From assembly GCA_003342815.1 (NCBI GenBank), contig PTEX01000007.1, positions 124,001 through 188,000 of the forward strand: DNA of 64,000 nucleotides. Direction: 5' to 3'. A program made the translations under genes and the position numbers. Under the pieces are notes generated by a model. The model saw nothing but the letters and a program-made list of their open reading frames with translations. It was not told the DNA's origin and searched no databases. Below are positions 1 through 10,945 of the stretch, in pieces (position 1 is the stretch's first letter; each line of letters starts with the position of its first letter). The DNA is from Eudromia elegans (taxonomy: Eukaryota; Chordata; Aves; Tinamiformes; Tinamidae).

Positions 1-18
1 CTGTGTATTTCTTTTCAG

Positions 19-95
19 TTCCTTTCCTGAAGATGATAACTGAAATCTTTGAAGAAGAAGGGATGGCAGGGCAGAGGCATTACTTTTGTAAATAA
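19..95 (+). CDS. Candidate terminal coding exon of an unidentified upstream gene
   Basis: The window opens with a good splice acceptor: a pyrimidine-rich tract ending in CAG at 16-18. Read from 19 with the first two bases completing a split codon, the frame stays open for 24 codons (PFLKMITEIFEEEG, then MAGQRHYFCK) and stops with TAA at 93-95. A poly(A) signal AATAAA follows at 162-167, so acceptor, short open frame, stop and signal stand in the order of a last exon. I do not recognise the peptide. As I recall human synteny, GARIN2 (FAM71D) lies just upstream of PALS1 on the same strand and would fit by position only. The exon is short and the rest of the gene is outside the window, so chance is a real alternative. 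Confidence 0.33.
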
Positions 96-161
96 TTTTC
101 TGATTTCCATTAAGAATTATCTTAGTAGATCCTCATGCCAAAGATTAGTCAGTTAAGACAA

Positions 162-167
162 AATAAA
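162..167 (+). terminator. Poly(A) signal AATAAA after the candidate terminal exon
   Basis: A canonical AATAAA lies 67 bases past the TAA of the candidate terminal exon. Such hexamers are common in AT-rich DNA, so its weight comes only from its position. Confidence 0.3.
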
Positions 168-1230
168 GACTTTCCCAATCATCTTTCCATTTCCTTCCTC
201 ATCCTCCTACTCATCCTCTTTCCTTGTATCTATTGTTTTTGCTTTTTCAAATAATGCTTTGCTAAATTCAAACTGAAATGTTGATTTTTCTCACAGCATT
301 TTTTGTGTTCTTTAGCACACCAATAAACAGCACCTAAAAGGCAGAATGAACTAACATTTAGATCCATTCTTTTAAATTGCCATTACAGAGACAAAAGGAA
401 AATCTTATTCGGCTCTTTGCAAATAATGCTGCTGATTCTGTGCTTTATTGTGAAACCTCTTCAGGTATGACAGTTCCTTGGTCTGACAGAAGATTTTAAT
501 CTCTTGGGTAGAAATAAACCAAGCCTGCCACATTGAAGCATCTTATGAATGGATTTGCCAGCTGGGCAAGGGCTAATATTAGGGTTTGTGAAAGCCAGTG
601 GGAGGAGATTGGTTACCAAAGAAACAAACTGATCTTTAAGCAGCTATATTTAAGAGAGATCCCAAGCTCAAGTCTTAACCTGGTCTGGCAACCCTTGGAA
701 AGGATTAAAACTTTAGCTACAAATATAAGGTTGAAGTACAAAAGAGAGGAAGGCATAAGGTAGAACTGATGAATCCTTCTCTGATCTATAACAAATTGCA
801 TAACGTTTTGAAGAAAACTACTTTGCTTAAAAAGGGTCTTTGGGTAACATGCACTCTAGAAGCACTGGGACTGCTGAGATGGATGTGAAATTTTGTAAGA
901 TGAGGGAAGTTGTAATCAGAACTTTTAAGTCTGTTCACATCCAGTTTGNATATAGAAAAGACAGGATGCCAGTGACCAGTTTNGATATGATGACACATCT
1001 GAGCAGCCAGCTGCTACACCTAGACACTTTCTGCAGCCATTGTAGCTTCTAAGCAAGAATCAGATTTTGAGGAAGTCTTTTATTTGGTTCTCCAGTCCTT
1101 TCCCTTTCCACCTGTATTCGTATTTTTTGTAAGGCTCCATTTTTTTTCACTCATGTTCACATGATTCCAAGATCCTTGTTATTGACCAAGGCTGGAGTTG
1201 AAACGGTTGACTCTCTACAGTGAAAGAAAG
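168..1230. other. Intergenic DNA upstream of the PALS1 promoter
   Basis: No conserved coding frame or recognisable repeat is visible. The open frames on both strands (for example 533-763 +, 613-801 - and 840-1052 +) give low-complexity, unfamiliar peptides and overlap one another. The sequence is AT-rich until the GC-rich promoter region begins near 1231. Confidence 0.6.
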
Positions 1231-1345
1231 GCGTTGCNGCCCTGAAAAGCTGTGGCGGAGTGCGAGACGCAGCGCGGCAAGGCGTGACGGCTTCCCCTGC
1301 GAGTGGCCGGGCGCGCTAACCGCAGGTCAGCTGGGCGCTTGATTT
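1231..1345 (+). promoter_or_regulatory. Small GC/CpG-rich patch, possible alternative first exon
   Basis: After AT-rich DNA, about 110 bases are dense in CG dinucleotides, including GCGAGACGCAGCGCGGCAAG. They end in a plausible splice donor, CGCAG|GTCAGC, at about 1325. The patch lies about 450 bp before the main CpG island and on the same side of the gene, as an alternative PALS1 first exon would. It could also be only a CpG shore. Confidence 0.3.
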
Positions 1346-1820
1346 GCCCAGCAAAGAAAATCCATGGGATTTAAACGANGAGAGAGCATGTGAAATAGGG
1401 TATAAGGTTAAATTATAGGACTTAGAAGCCTGGGTTTCATCACTTGAAAATGATATAGTTATAAATGGTTAAACTGAAGCAAGAATAAGCGGGGGAAAAG
1501 GGAGATTTCTCTTTAATAGCTTATTAGGGGTCTAGGAAACCCTCCTTTCTGCCCTTGTTTAGTGTAAGTAGCTGTTTTGGCAAAGTCAAGTCACTTCAGA
1601 TTCTTCTATTTCTATTAAGGCCTCAGGTAACAGTCCAGGCAGGCTACCCTGAAAAAAAACACGGGTGGGAACGCAGTTTCTAGTTTGAAGTNAATTGCTC
1701 GCTCCTGTGAAGCAAACACAAGTACAGGCCTGGCAAAGCTGCCTTTAATGGTCTCNTTCCACCACCACAGAGTCTGTGCCTGGCTCCTCTCCGGGCCTGA
1801 ACCTCCCCCCTGCTCTTCCA

Positions 1821-1851
1821 AATCTTTATCCTGAACCTCAGGATAAAGATT
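1821..1851. repeat. Perfect 14-bp inverted repeat, 3-base spacer
   Basis: The left arm AATCTTTATCCTGA (1821-1834) and right arm TCAGGATAAAGATT (1838-1851) are exact reverse complements separated by ACC. A second small hairpin, TGTCCC/GGGACA with spacer TGC, follows at 1853-1867. Both sit at the upstream edge of the PALS1 CpG island. Confidence 0.9.
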
Positions 1852-1945
1852 ATGTCCCTGCGGGACACGGCGAGGCGGGGAGCAGAAGGCGACCCTGGGG
1901 CACAGATCGCCTCGCTGGCTCTGCGCCCGCGGCAGGGCGCGACGG

Positions 1946-1990
1946 CGACCGTTGGGCCACAACGTCGACCGTTGAGCGCAACCGTTGGGC
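1946..1990 (+). promoter_or_regulatory. Three ACCGTTG repeats (MYB-like sites)
   Basis: CGACCGTTGGGC (1946-1957), CGACCGTTGAGC (1966-1977) and CAACCGTTGGGC (1979-1990) share the core ACCGTTG, whose complement CAACGGT fits the MYB family consensus YAACKG. Spacings are 20 and 13 bp. This is a motif match only; binding is inferred. Confidence 0.4.
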
Positions 1991-2023
1991 AGCGCCCCCC
2001 CGCCAGGCGGGACGCGCCGCGTC

Positions 2024-2284
2024 NNNNNNNNNNNNNNNNNNNNNNNNNNNNNNNNNNNNNNNNNNNNNNNNNNNNNNNNNNNNNNNNNNNNNNNNNNNNN
2101 NNNNNNNNNNNNNNNNNNNNNNNNNNNNNNNNNNNNNNNNNNNNNNNNNNNNNNNNNNNNNNNNNNNNNNNNNNNNNNNNNNNNNNNNNNNNNNNNNNNN
2201 NNNNNNNNNNNNNNNNNNNNNNNNNNNNNNNNNNNNNNNNNNNNNNNNNNNNNNNNNNNNNNNNNNNNNNNNNNNNNNNNNNNN
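2024..2284. other. Unsequenced gap (261 N)
   Basis: A continuous run of N interrupts the CpG island. Long open frames that appear to cross it on both strands are artefacts of translating N. The PALS1 start site may lie inside. Confidence 0.98.
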
Positions 2285-2700
2285 CACCGCCCGGGGCCCT
2301 GGCCGCGCAGGCCTGCGGTGCTCGGGGCCGCCCTGGCGGCTGCAGGTGCCGCCGCCGCGGAGCGCGTGNGGCCGGCGGGCGTGGCGGGGGGAGCCGCGGT
2401 CTTCCGGGGGCGCTCGGTGGAGGCGGAGCGATAAAGAGCGGCCGGCGATAGCGACAACAGCGGCGAGATCTGCCCCGAGTAATGCCGTGAACTGGGGGCC
2501 TCCGAGGGGAGGCAGCTCCCTGGGAAAAAGGACAGGAAAAACAACTCCCCGACGGAGTGCTCAGGGCTATTGAAAAGGGGGAAAAGTCAGCTTGGAGTCT
2601 GCGTCTGGGAAATTCGGGCATAAACTCACTGCCACGCTCACTTACCAGGTCAAAAAACTCGCGTTCTGTGTAACTGGGCTGTAGTCGAGCTTTTGAAACG
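2285..2700 (+). other. PALS1: Candidate PALS1 noncoding exon 1 (3' part)
   Basis: GC-rich sequence after the gap runs to a donor-like site, AACG|GTGAGC, at 2701, beyond which the DNA becomes AT-rich. This would make 2285-2700 part of the 5' UTR. No frame here leads to the PALS1 start. Other donors in the block are weaker. The true exon boundary needs transcript data. Confidence 0.3.
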
Positions 2701-5700
2701 GTGAGCGGGGTTTTTCTTCAAGTGCTTGGTGCTTTGGTGCACGGCTCCAAGTGCCTCAGAGGGGCCTGGCTGCCTCTTGGGAGGACTGAGGTGTTTTCCC
2801 TGAATTTCCTAAGAATAGAGTGCCTTTGATGTGTCTCTGATTAGGNATCCACGCCTGTGATCTTTTCTTTTAATCTGTCATCTGACTTTTCACAGATGCT
2901 GCTGCTTTTTTCTTTCATCATAATCACTTTAGAACTATAGTTGAAGAATTAAATATCCATTGCTTTAGGGTGTAGCTGTCTGTTATACACATAGAAACTG
3001 ATTTCTAACGTCCTGTGATCCAAAAGCCCTCCTTCTTTGACATGCTGACGTGTTAANTAATGATTAATAGTGTAGATGGTTTAACAAGATATCAAATATT
3101 TATATTGCAGCACTTTGTGAAGTACGGTACTTNAATGTTAAATTAACATTGTTATTAATATATGATCACTCTTTTCAAATGAGTTCTTTCAAACTTTGCC
3201 TCCTTCCGGTGCATGTCATGTTTCCTTACAAAGTGTGAAATAACTATGGGTTGTCATTTTTGTTCTGCAGAAATCAGATGATGGTAAAGATGATTGTTTT
3301 ACTTGAATTTTATGGAATTTCTTTTTACAAGATANAGACTTATTTTGAAACATAAATCAAAATCAGTATCTTCGGTAAACTGATATCACCTTCTTAGGAG
3401 TTTGCAGGAATTGACTGGGTCATTGAGGAGTGCAAACCTGCTTTCATTATCACAGCAGCAGNTGAGGTAGAAGCAGTAAAAGCGTATAGGTCAGCATTCA
3501 TACCAAAGCCTATGTATATGTAAAACTTAATGTAGCCTGAAGTTCATATGTATCCATATTTTCTCCCATGCAAATAATGACATTTTCATAACACTTTATT
3601 TACTGCTTTTTAATTTAAAACTCTTGCTATCATTTGATGTTGTAGCCTTTTAAAAATCCTGGGGNACTTGTAGATGTGAATTCTGTTATGATGTCTCCTG
3701 AAAGACTGAGCCGTAGCATGAAATAGTAACAGTTTTAACTACCTGTTTCAGCCATTCACTTTTGCCGATTTGCCCTTTTGATTAATTGCATTTCTATTAA
3801 AACATTAGACTTTTAGAATTCTAAAGGCTAGGAATTCAAGCAGTTTACTGCTGCTTAGAAAAAGAACTAATCAGTGTCTGTGATCATATTTAAAATTCTT
3901 AAGCTGTAGCATCTGACCATTAAAAAAGAGAAAATTTTAATATGATAAGTAATGGTGTAGAAAGGCTTGATATTATGGCATTTGGAGCACCAAAGTAAAT
4001 ACTACTTTGTTCGTTCATCAGAAAACCTCAAAACTTCTCTTAAATGTTTTTTAAATGCTGTTTGTTTCTTAATGTGCAAAGTGAAGCATTCATATATTTG
4101 AAAAGATGTGCTGATAGAAAACTCATCTGGTGGAAACATGGCCTATTCTGCAATTTAAAATCGTTTTGCTGTCAACCTACTGAAGTGTTTTATCCAAGAC
4201 AGCAATTCTGGCAAACAAGTGTTTTATGTTTGTGTCCTCCTCCCTGTGCCTCTGACATAACTATGGTGAAATGCTTTAAGTATAGCTCAGGTCCAAGTAT
4301 GGAGTAGAACTCTAAACATATATGTTATTTATATGTCAGGATAAAATATGCGTACCTCTTGATAAGCACTTGTTTTATATTTCCAATGATGTCCAATTGC
4401 ATATTAGTAAAAACACTGTAACTCTAAAAGTATGCATCAGTTGAAAGAGAAAGTGAGCAGAGATAACATTAGTGGCACATAAATTATTTGGATAAGGAAT
4501 AACTCTAATCTTTAAAGGAGGAAACAAAGACAGGAGTGATCCTGCATACTTTTCTGCAGAAGAGTTATGTGATGTTGCCTCTCTAACAAGTGGTTTGAAT
4601 ACTTTGCCAGGATGTTGAAGTTCAGGTTCAGATTCCTTTACTTCTGGCGGGAATATGAAATCCNCACCTGGGTGTTTTGATGTGAGGCATTTCCAGACTT
4701 GGGAGAGTTTCACTCCTGAGGAGTGATTTGGAGTAGGGAGCAAGCAAGGTATGTAGCCCAGGGACTGGCTAGGAGGGGGAAATGGTTGGTACAGATCAAT
4801 GATTTGAACCTGGCCCTATTGCCTAGTGTTGAATGATTTAGAGGAAAGGAATATTTTTGTTGTTGCTGTGTGGAGTTAAACCTAGGGGTTTAAGTCTTTG
4901 TTATTTCTCTCTTTGTTTATTTTTGGGTATTTGCCACGCATGTTTAATTTTAGACATTGAACAACATCTATAACTTAATGTTTTCAACGCAGAAGGGAGC
5001 TTGGCTGCTAATCTTAAGGCAGTGTAGTNTAGCAAGTGGCAAGACATTTACATTCTCTTGTGAATCTAATTCTGCTTTCTTAAAAGATGAGGAATAAGGA
5101 GATACAAAAATGTAATTGTTTCAACATACTTATAATTACTATCTGCTATATGAGGATTACTGCAATGCATTTGCCTGTTACATCATGTATCACTTTTAGT
5201 AGGCCNTAATTACCTTATAAACAAATACGATGATTAGGAATGGAAGCAGCTTTCTTTTAACATTTTTAGTACTTAATTTTTGCCTCAACTCTATGGTCTT
5301 TAGCTTTATGCATTTCTTCTCTAGATTTAGAGGAAAGGTTTGCTAAATGGTATGTGTGACAGTGTTGTCAAGCTAGCTTGTAGAAAAATATGTTAGAAAA
5401 NAAACTATGAATTTCATCCTTGTAATGCCTTAGGGTTCATGTTATGGGGGAGCAGTGGGGAAATACTGCTTTATTTGAGCATAACAGTTAAGCCAAAAGG
5501 CTCTCAAATGATTTTCAGGAAAGAAATTTATTACAACCACAGCTGATTTCTGGGAAGGNTATGTTAAGGGATAGAAGAGTGAAATGGTCCTTTACAGAAG
5601 CAGTACTTGAGTATTCCATAGTGAGAGAATATTTTCTAAAGACAGCATCTGAGTATTAACATCAAGTGCTATGTGAATAGTCACCGTGAATTGCCTCATT

Positions 5701-6391
5701 TTAAAAAGTTTTTCAGTGATACCTTTATGCTCTCTAAAATGGTGAATTTGGCAAAAGATAAACCTTTGATAAGGAGGAAGTGCTGGTGCAACATCAGCAA
5801 CAGGTCTTTGACCTGGCAGTAGCCGCAGAGAGGTGTGTCTATGCATTCCCATTCTGTTTCCAGGGATAAGTGTGCATTTTAAATTCAGATAGGAGAGAGT
5901 GGAAAATAAGTACTCATTTAGTCACTGATTGTGATTTCTCATGAAGTTCTGATAATAAATATTTTACCCTCAAAGTGGGGAAATGTGCATTGGTGCCTAA
6001 AAGAGATGGCTTTCATTTCAGTACCATGTTAAGAAGAATGACGGGGATTTGTCTACCAGCATGTTGTTAGCAGTGTGATAGCAATACAGGTGGTTGCATT
6101 TAGTAAGGGATATATGTAAGACTAACAAAACTTAACATCTTGTTCAAGGCTGAAAGACTGATGAAAAAATCAAATGGAATGATGCTTAAATCAAATTCAG
6201 TCAAGAGAAAAGTTTTCATTTGATGTTTGCTTGTCTTCCCATGATTTTAGTCTCAGTTTGAGTGACAGAGATCATTTGATCAGNTCTCATCTCAGTCAGT
6301 ATTCAAGAATATAACCACATTTTCTGTTCACTGAGACAATCTTCATAGTCGAATCCAGGGAAGGTAATATGCCTTTGCAACTCCTTGTCAT

Positions 6392-6665
6392 AAAATCACA
6401 GAATAGTTGAGATTGGAAGGAACTTCTGTAGATCATGTACTCCAAATGCCCTGTTGAANCAGGGTCATCTAGATCACATTGCTCAGGATTGTGAGCAGGT
6501 AGGTTTTGAGTATCTACAGCAAAGGAGATTCCTCAGCTTTGTGGAGTAACCTATTCAAGGGGTCTATCACCCTCACAGTTTTTTCTCATGTTCAGATGGA
6601 ACTTCCTGTACTTGAATTTGTGTCTGTTGCCTCTTGCCCTGTCAGTGGGCACCACTGAAAATAGT
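6392..6665 (-). mobile_element. CR1 LINE, truncated 3' end, antisense to PALS1
   Basis: Read on the + strand, the segment follows the familiar complement of the avian CR1 3' region. Landmarks in order are CACAGAAT..TTGGAAGG, CAGGGTCATCTAGA, CACCCTCACAG, CTCATGTTCAGATGGAACTT, GTTGCCTCTTGCCCTGTC and GGGCACCACTGAAAA. The element therefore points along the - strand, with its 3' tail near 6392 and its 5' truncation near 6665. Only about 275 bp remain, with no open frame. Many differences from the remembered consensus suggest an old insertion. This is one of the main reasons for calling the source a bird. Confidence 0.88.
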
Positions 6666-8100
6666 GTGTTCCCCTGCTTTCCCATATGTTTTTTATTTGG
6701 AGGCTGGTCTTTTGTGTGGCAGCAATAGGGAAGCATCTTTTCTTCATGGCAGTTGTGATATTGAGCTGTTAAATTCTTCAACACAGAAGATCATGAAAAC
6801 ACTTTCTTTTTTTCCGTTTTAAAAAAAAGGCTTTTCTGAGAAGCCTAAAGCTAAATATCAGGTAATGTCCCTCAAAGTCCTGGCTGAATACTTGTGGTTG
6901 GCCTAGTTTATCTTGCTTTATCAAATTACCATTAATTTGTCTGCTACTGTTAATCAAAGTTGAGACAGGTTATGTGTGGAGATAGATTAATCATGGATTA
7001 ATACAGTGCACGTCAGCTGTCTAAGAAAATCAAAGCTGCTTTTGTCAAAGAGGTATTGCAATTTAATGAGTTGTGCTCAACAGAAGCTAGATGCAAGTGT
7101 TGTACTGTTGAAAAACAATGTGCCACTATTTCCTATAGTGAATATGTCCTATTTCCTAAACGTTTTCCCATCTCTTAAGTCAAAATTTTTGCTTTTGAGC
7201 TAGGCATCTGTTTTCAAGCAGCAGATGGTTAACACTGTATCATTATGTATTGATTTGACTTAATGTGTATGTATGTCTTAGTTTTCTGAGAGACAATTTC
7301 TCTTTTCCTAGTATTGGAAAGCATATATGATGTTGGCAAATAAACTGAGTACTTTCTCCCCTGATAGTGGAAGAATGTAGTATTACTGTGTGTCACGTGC
7401 TTTCTGCAGAATTAGTTTGTATAGGATCAAACAGTGATAGAATTACTTAATGCTGCCCTGGAGTTGCATTTACATCATTTTTAAACAGTATTAAAATTCT
7501 CAAATGCAGGAAAGACTGAACATGAGTGGTCATTGAACTGGATATAAGTATTTAAAAACTGTTGTCGTCGGATAATGTATTCTAAATTTGTAACCTGATT
7601 ACTTACAGAAATAAGCTAAAAGCAGATCAGCTTGGTGTTGTCGTGCTGGGCCGAGTAGGAGTAGGGAAATGACTTGAGACCAACAGTATTTATGGTTTGG
7701 TCTGACCAGACCAGAATTGTGTGTTTCATCGTTCATTTCTTTTCTCAAAAGGTGCTGAAGTTCTTCTTGAGCTTCAAGTTCTTTTTAGATTAGTAGACTA
7801 CATTTTTTTTTGCCTACTGTGTTACCCCTTTTTTCCCCGTTTTTATCATATTCATTGAGTGTGTGCTGTGTTCTCTCAAGACTTTAACCACTGTGAAGCA
7901 ATCTCTTCCAGGCACAATGTGTTGCTTCAAGGTGTAACAATGAGTATTGGCTGCACCACCTAAGGTGTCAGTCACTTGCCTTTGGTGGAAATGGGAAGAA
8001 AAATGGCTATCGGGGGCTTCTAAAAGCTGGTAGATACTTTCTACCATTTAGCTGGCTTGGATTTCTTTTTTTCCTCTACTGGCTCAGCAAGCAAGACAAA

Positions 8101-8123
8101 AAGCAAGCAAGCAAGCAAGCAAG
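8101..8123. repeat. (AAGC)n microsatellite
   Basis: Just under six AAGC units in a row within the PALS1 5' intron, with related AAGC/CAAG words just upstream (8086-8100). Confidence 0.9.
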
Positions 8124-9419
8124 ATTGCAAAGAAAGCTAGGAATCTGAAACACACATGTCATTTGTCCTTCCAGAACAAAAAATCCTAAGGGTAGTTCTA
8201 AGGTAACTCAGCAGGAGAAAAGCTACTTAAGAAAGGTTATTTTGACATATATGTTAGGTCATTTCTTTCTTTAACCTTTTACCAATTTTAAAGTAAGGAG
8301 AAGTCAAAATGAATTGCAGCTGATAGCCATTTCTCTCTGACTAAAAAATAAACTCTGTATTTTGTTGTATCATGCTTTGAGGTAGTAATTAAAAGATGTT
8401 TTGACCTATTGCTTATGAAGGAATTGCTATGTTATTTCTACTTTGATATCAGTGTCATTTCTTTTGTTGTTAGACTAGCAAATCTGTTACTGTTTCAGAG
8501 TAATCCTATGATCAGTCTGAATAGGCAGATTCTATCATTTTTCCTTAGATCAATCTTGTTTTAGTGTGATCTTTTTGTATTTTTTTTCAGTATTTCTGTA
8601 GCTCATTTTCTCACAATCTGTACTTCTGAAGACCTTCAAACATGGATCTTACAGCTGACGTTCTCTAAAGAGACAAGTTGGCAATAGTGGGAAGGAAACA
8701 GAGGTTATACATTGGATCACACTGTTCCTGCACTCTCTTAAGTCTTACGACCTTTTGCTTTCTCTTTCCTATCCTNTTACTGTATAGCATCTTAAAGTTG
8801 GATTGGCCTGTAAAGTAGAACCTATACTTAGCATTTCTTTCCTTCCACACTGCTGTCATGGTGGTTCTTTAGGTCTTATGATGCTCTTGTTCTCTCATCT
8901 GAGCTCTGATGTATTCAAAGATGCCCCTTCTATTTCAGCTTGAATTTTCTATGCAAGAGTTGAGTTGAACAGGAATTCTGTTTTTTATGATGATGATTAT
9001 AGTGATGACTGTTATCTAATNATATCTATATGTAAAGGAGAGTAGTCCAGTACCAGTAGCTCCAGAAGTAATTTTTGGTGAGTAATGGGATTATTATATG
9101 CCTGTGAAGTGTAGTAGAATTGGAGCGGACTCTGAGAATGTATTTTTCTTAGAAAATTATTTTTAACTNTAGTATCTTTTTGCTATACTTTTTCTAGTGT
9201 GAGTGGTAGCTGGAAAGCCAAGTGTTGACTGAATCAGCAAAGACATTGAGAAGATGACAGAAAATACTGTATTGTTGCTGTGCAAAACTGTCTTTTGTGT
9301 ACAGTTCAGATCTGTACAACTAAGGAGGTAGGTAGCAGTAGAATCAAAAAGAAAAAAGGCAACAGAAACATCCAAGGGAATGGAGTCTTATGAGAAGATG
9401 ATACTAAAAGACTGGAACT

Positions 9420-9690
9420 TCTCATTTTGAAGAGAAGGGTGGACAGGAATGTGCTAGGAGTTTCGGAAGAAGTCAAGGCTCCAGGGCTGTGGAGCTCACA
9501 AATGCAGGGTGCAGTTGATTAACGTTTAATGTCCTTACTTTATCTAATGTCACTAATTCAGCAGTTGTGGGTACTTGGAGAATACAAGTTATCCTCAAAC
9601 AGTGTCCTGGTAGCCAGTGTCAGACACAGAATTCTGGGCTTGCGAGACCACTGGTCTGACTGACCCTGTAGGACATTTCTCATATTCTTA
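9420..9690 (+). mobile_element. Old amniote LINE 3' end remnant (CR1-like)
   Basis: The stretch 9600-9690 reads CCAGTGTCAGACACAG, then ACCACTGGTCTGAC, TGACCCTGTAGG and CATTTCTCATATTCTTA. This is the order of words I know from the 3' end of an ancient LINE family (CR1 group) common in turtle and crocodile genomes, ending in a TTCTTATGTTC-like tail. The upstream part (9420-9600) fits only loosely. It is heavily decayed with no coding frame. The family assignment is from memory and could be wrong; a SINE sharing the same tail is the alternative. Confidence 0.42.
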
Positions 9691-10909
9691 CCCTAAATGT
9701 GCAGAAACCAAATGTTTTGAGAGCAAATTTCAGTAAGAATTAAATGTGACTGGTAAATGCCAGAATATGCCATCCAGATTGCCATCCGTAGACTAGACTA
9801 AAAGCATGTAAGAAACTAGTCAAAAGACAGGGAGAACTGAATATCTGGGAAGCCCTAGCAAGGGAGGATGAGAAAAACTCGTGCTCAGTTGAAAACCTCC
9901 ATCTGTCTGCTAAGGCTAAGGCTTTCCTGTGAACTCCTCTGCAAAAATAGCATATTTGGTGTCATCACTGGGATTCCCGTGGCTCAGTTTTGGCAAATGG
10001 AGAGGTGAGGCTTTACTGCAAATACTGTTTCATGNTAGTGCATTTAGGGTATATTTGCTGTACTTGTTTGGAAAGGAGAAGAGATCTTAGAGTCTTAAAA
10101 GTTCAAAGTAATGGGAGAGGATAGTCTGCAGAAGTGAAGTGTACACACAGATTTTTTTTTTTTTAAGCTTTGCAAATGTTTTCTATAGCTAATCAATGGT
10201 GTTTCCTAATTTATAAGTACTGAATGTTTGATCTTAATGACTAAGTGCTACGATGGTAACTGCACAGTGCACTCTTAAAAACTCATTTCATGGAAAGTAT
10301 AAAATGTGAAATACCATCTCTCTAGTATTAAAGTATTAAATATTTGTGCTTTTTTTCCCAATTTTAACAACTTGAGTTGCAAACTTGAATTTATGTGTGC
10401 TTGTTCTTTAAGCTGATTTTTGGCTCCTGTTGGTGAGAACTTTATACAGTTTCTCCTGTAAATATTTTTAAAGTATTTTCTATACAAATACTTGATGAGT
10501 GCAGCTGCATACCTAAGTGGCTGTAGCAAATGTAGACTAGTTTTCTGTTCTAAGTGCATACTCCTATTAGGTCTTAAAAAAATATTTAACACTCTTCTGC
10601 TGCTGCTTCTAGTGCTGCTTCTAACCACTGTAGATGGAACTCTATGTGATAATTAACATTCCATGAAAAACATTTTTTTTTTTTTCTTGGAGCTACTTTA
10701 AAGCTGCGTGTTTAGGCTTTAAGGTACATAATATGACCAACTGGAGCCTGTTAAACTTAATTACTAATCATTTAAGTTTACGTTATGCTTTTGACACTGC
10801 TTTTGTGAGAGCAAATTTTTGTTGCTGTTTGAATGGATTTGTGATGAGTAGTGCATCTGCTTCTAGTCACTGTAACAAAAAAAAAGAAAGCAAGCTTGGT
10901 GGTTTACAG

Positions 10910-10945
10910 GTCAATTTTCACCCTTTCGTCAATTTTCACCCTTTC
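10910..10945. repeat. 18-bp exact tandem duplication
   Basis: GTCAATTTTCACCCTTTC occurs twice back to back (10910-10927 and 10928-10945) with no mismatch, so the duplication is probably recent. It lies in the PALS1 5' intron. Confidence 0.95.

Larger units (their letters stand above)
1780..2720 (+). promoter_or_regulatory. PALS1: CpG island and probable promoter of PALS1
   Basis: The sequence on both sides of the unsequenced run is very GC- and CpG-rich (1855-2023 and 2285-2480), in contrast to the AT-rich flanks. It is the only strong CpG island upstream of the PALS1 coding exons. The + strand gene therefore most likely starts here, probably inside or just after the gap, so no start site can be placed. 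Nearby are three ACCGTTG repeats and two short-spacer hairpins, listed separately. Distance to the start codon is about 24 kb. Confidence 0.7.

Noticed and set aside
1615-2621. Open frames of 145-313 codons on both strands across the PALS1 CpG island
   Set aside because: Most of their length is the run of N, and the flanks are GC-rich with few stops. They overlap in several frames and resemble no protein.
10275-10628. A 117-codon - strand frame
   Set aside because: Unfamiliar sequence, no supporting signals, intronic position.
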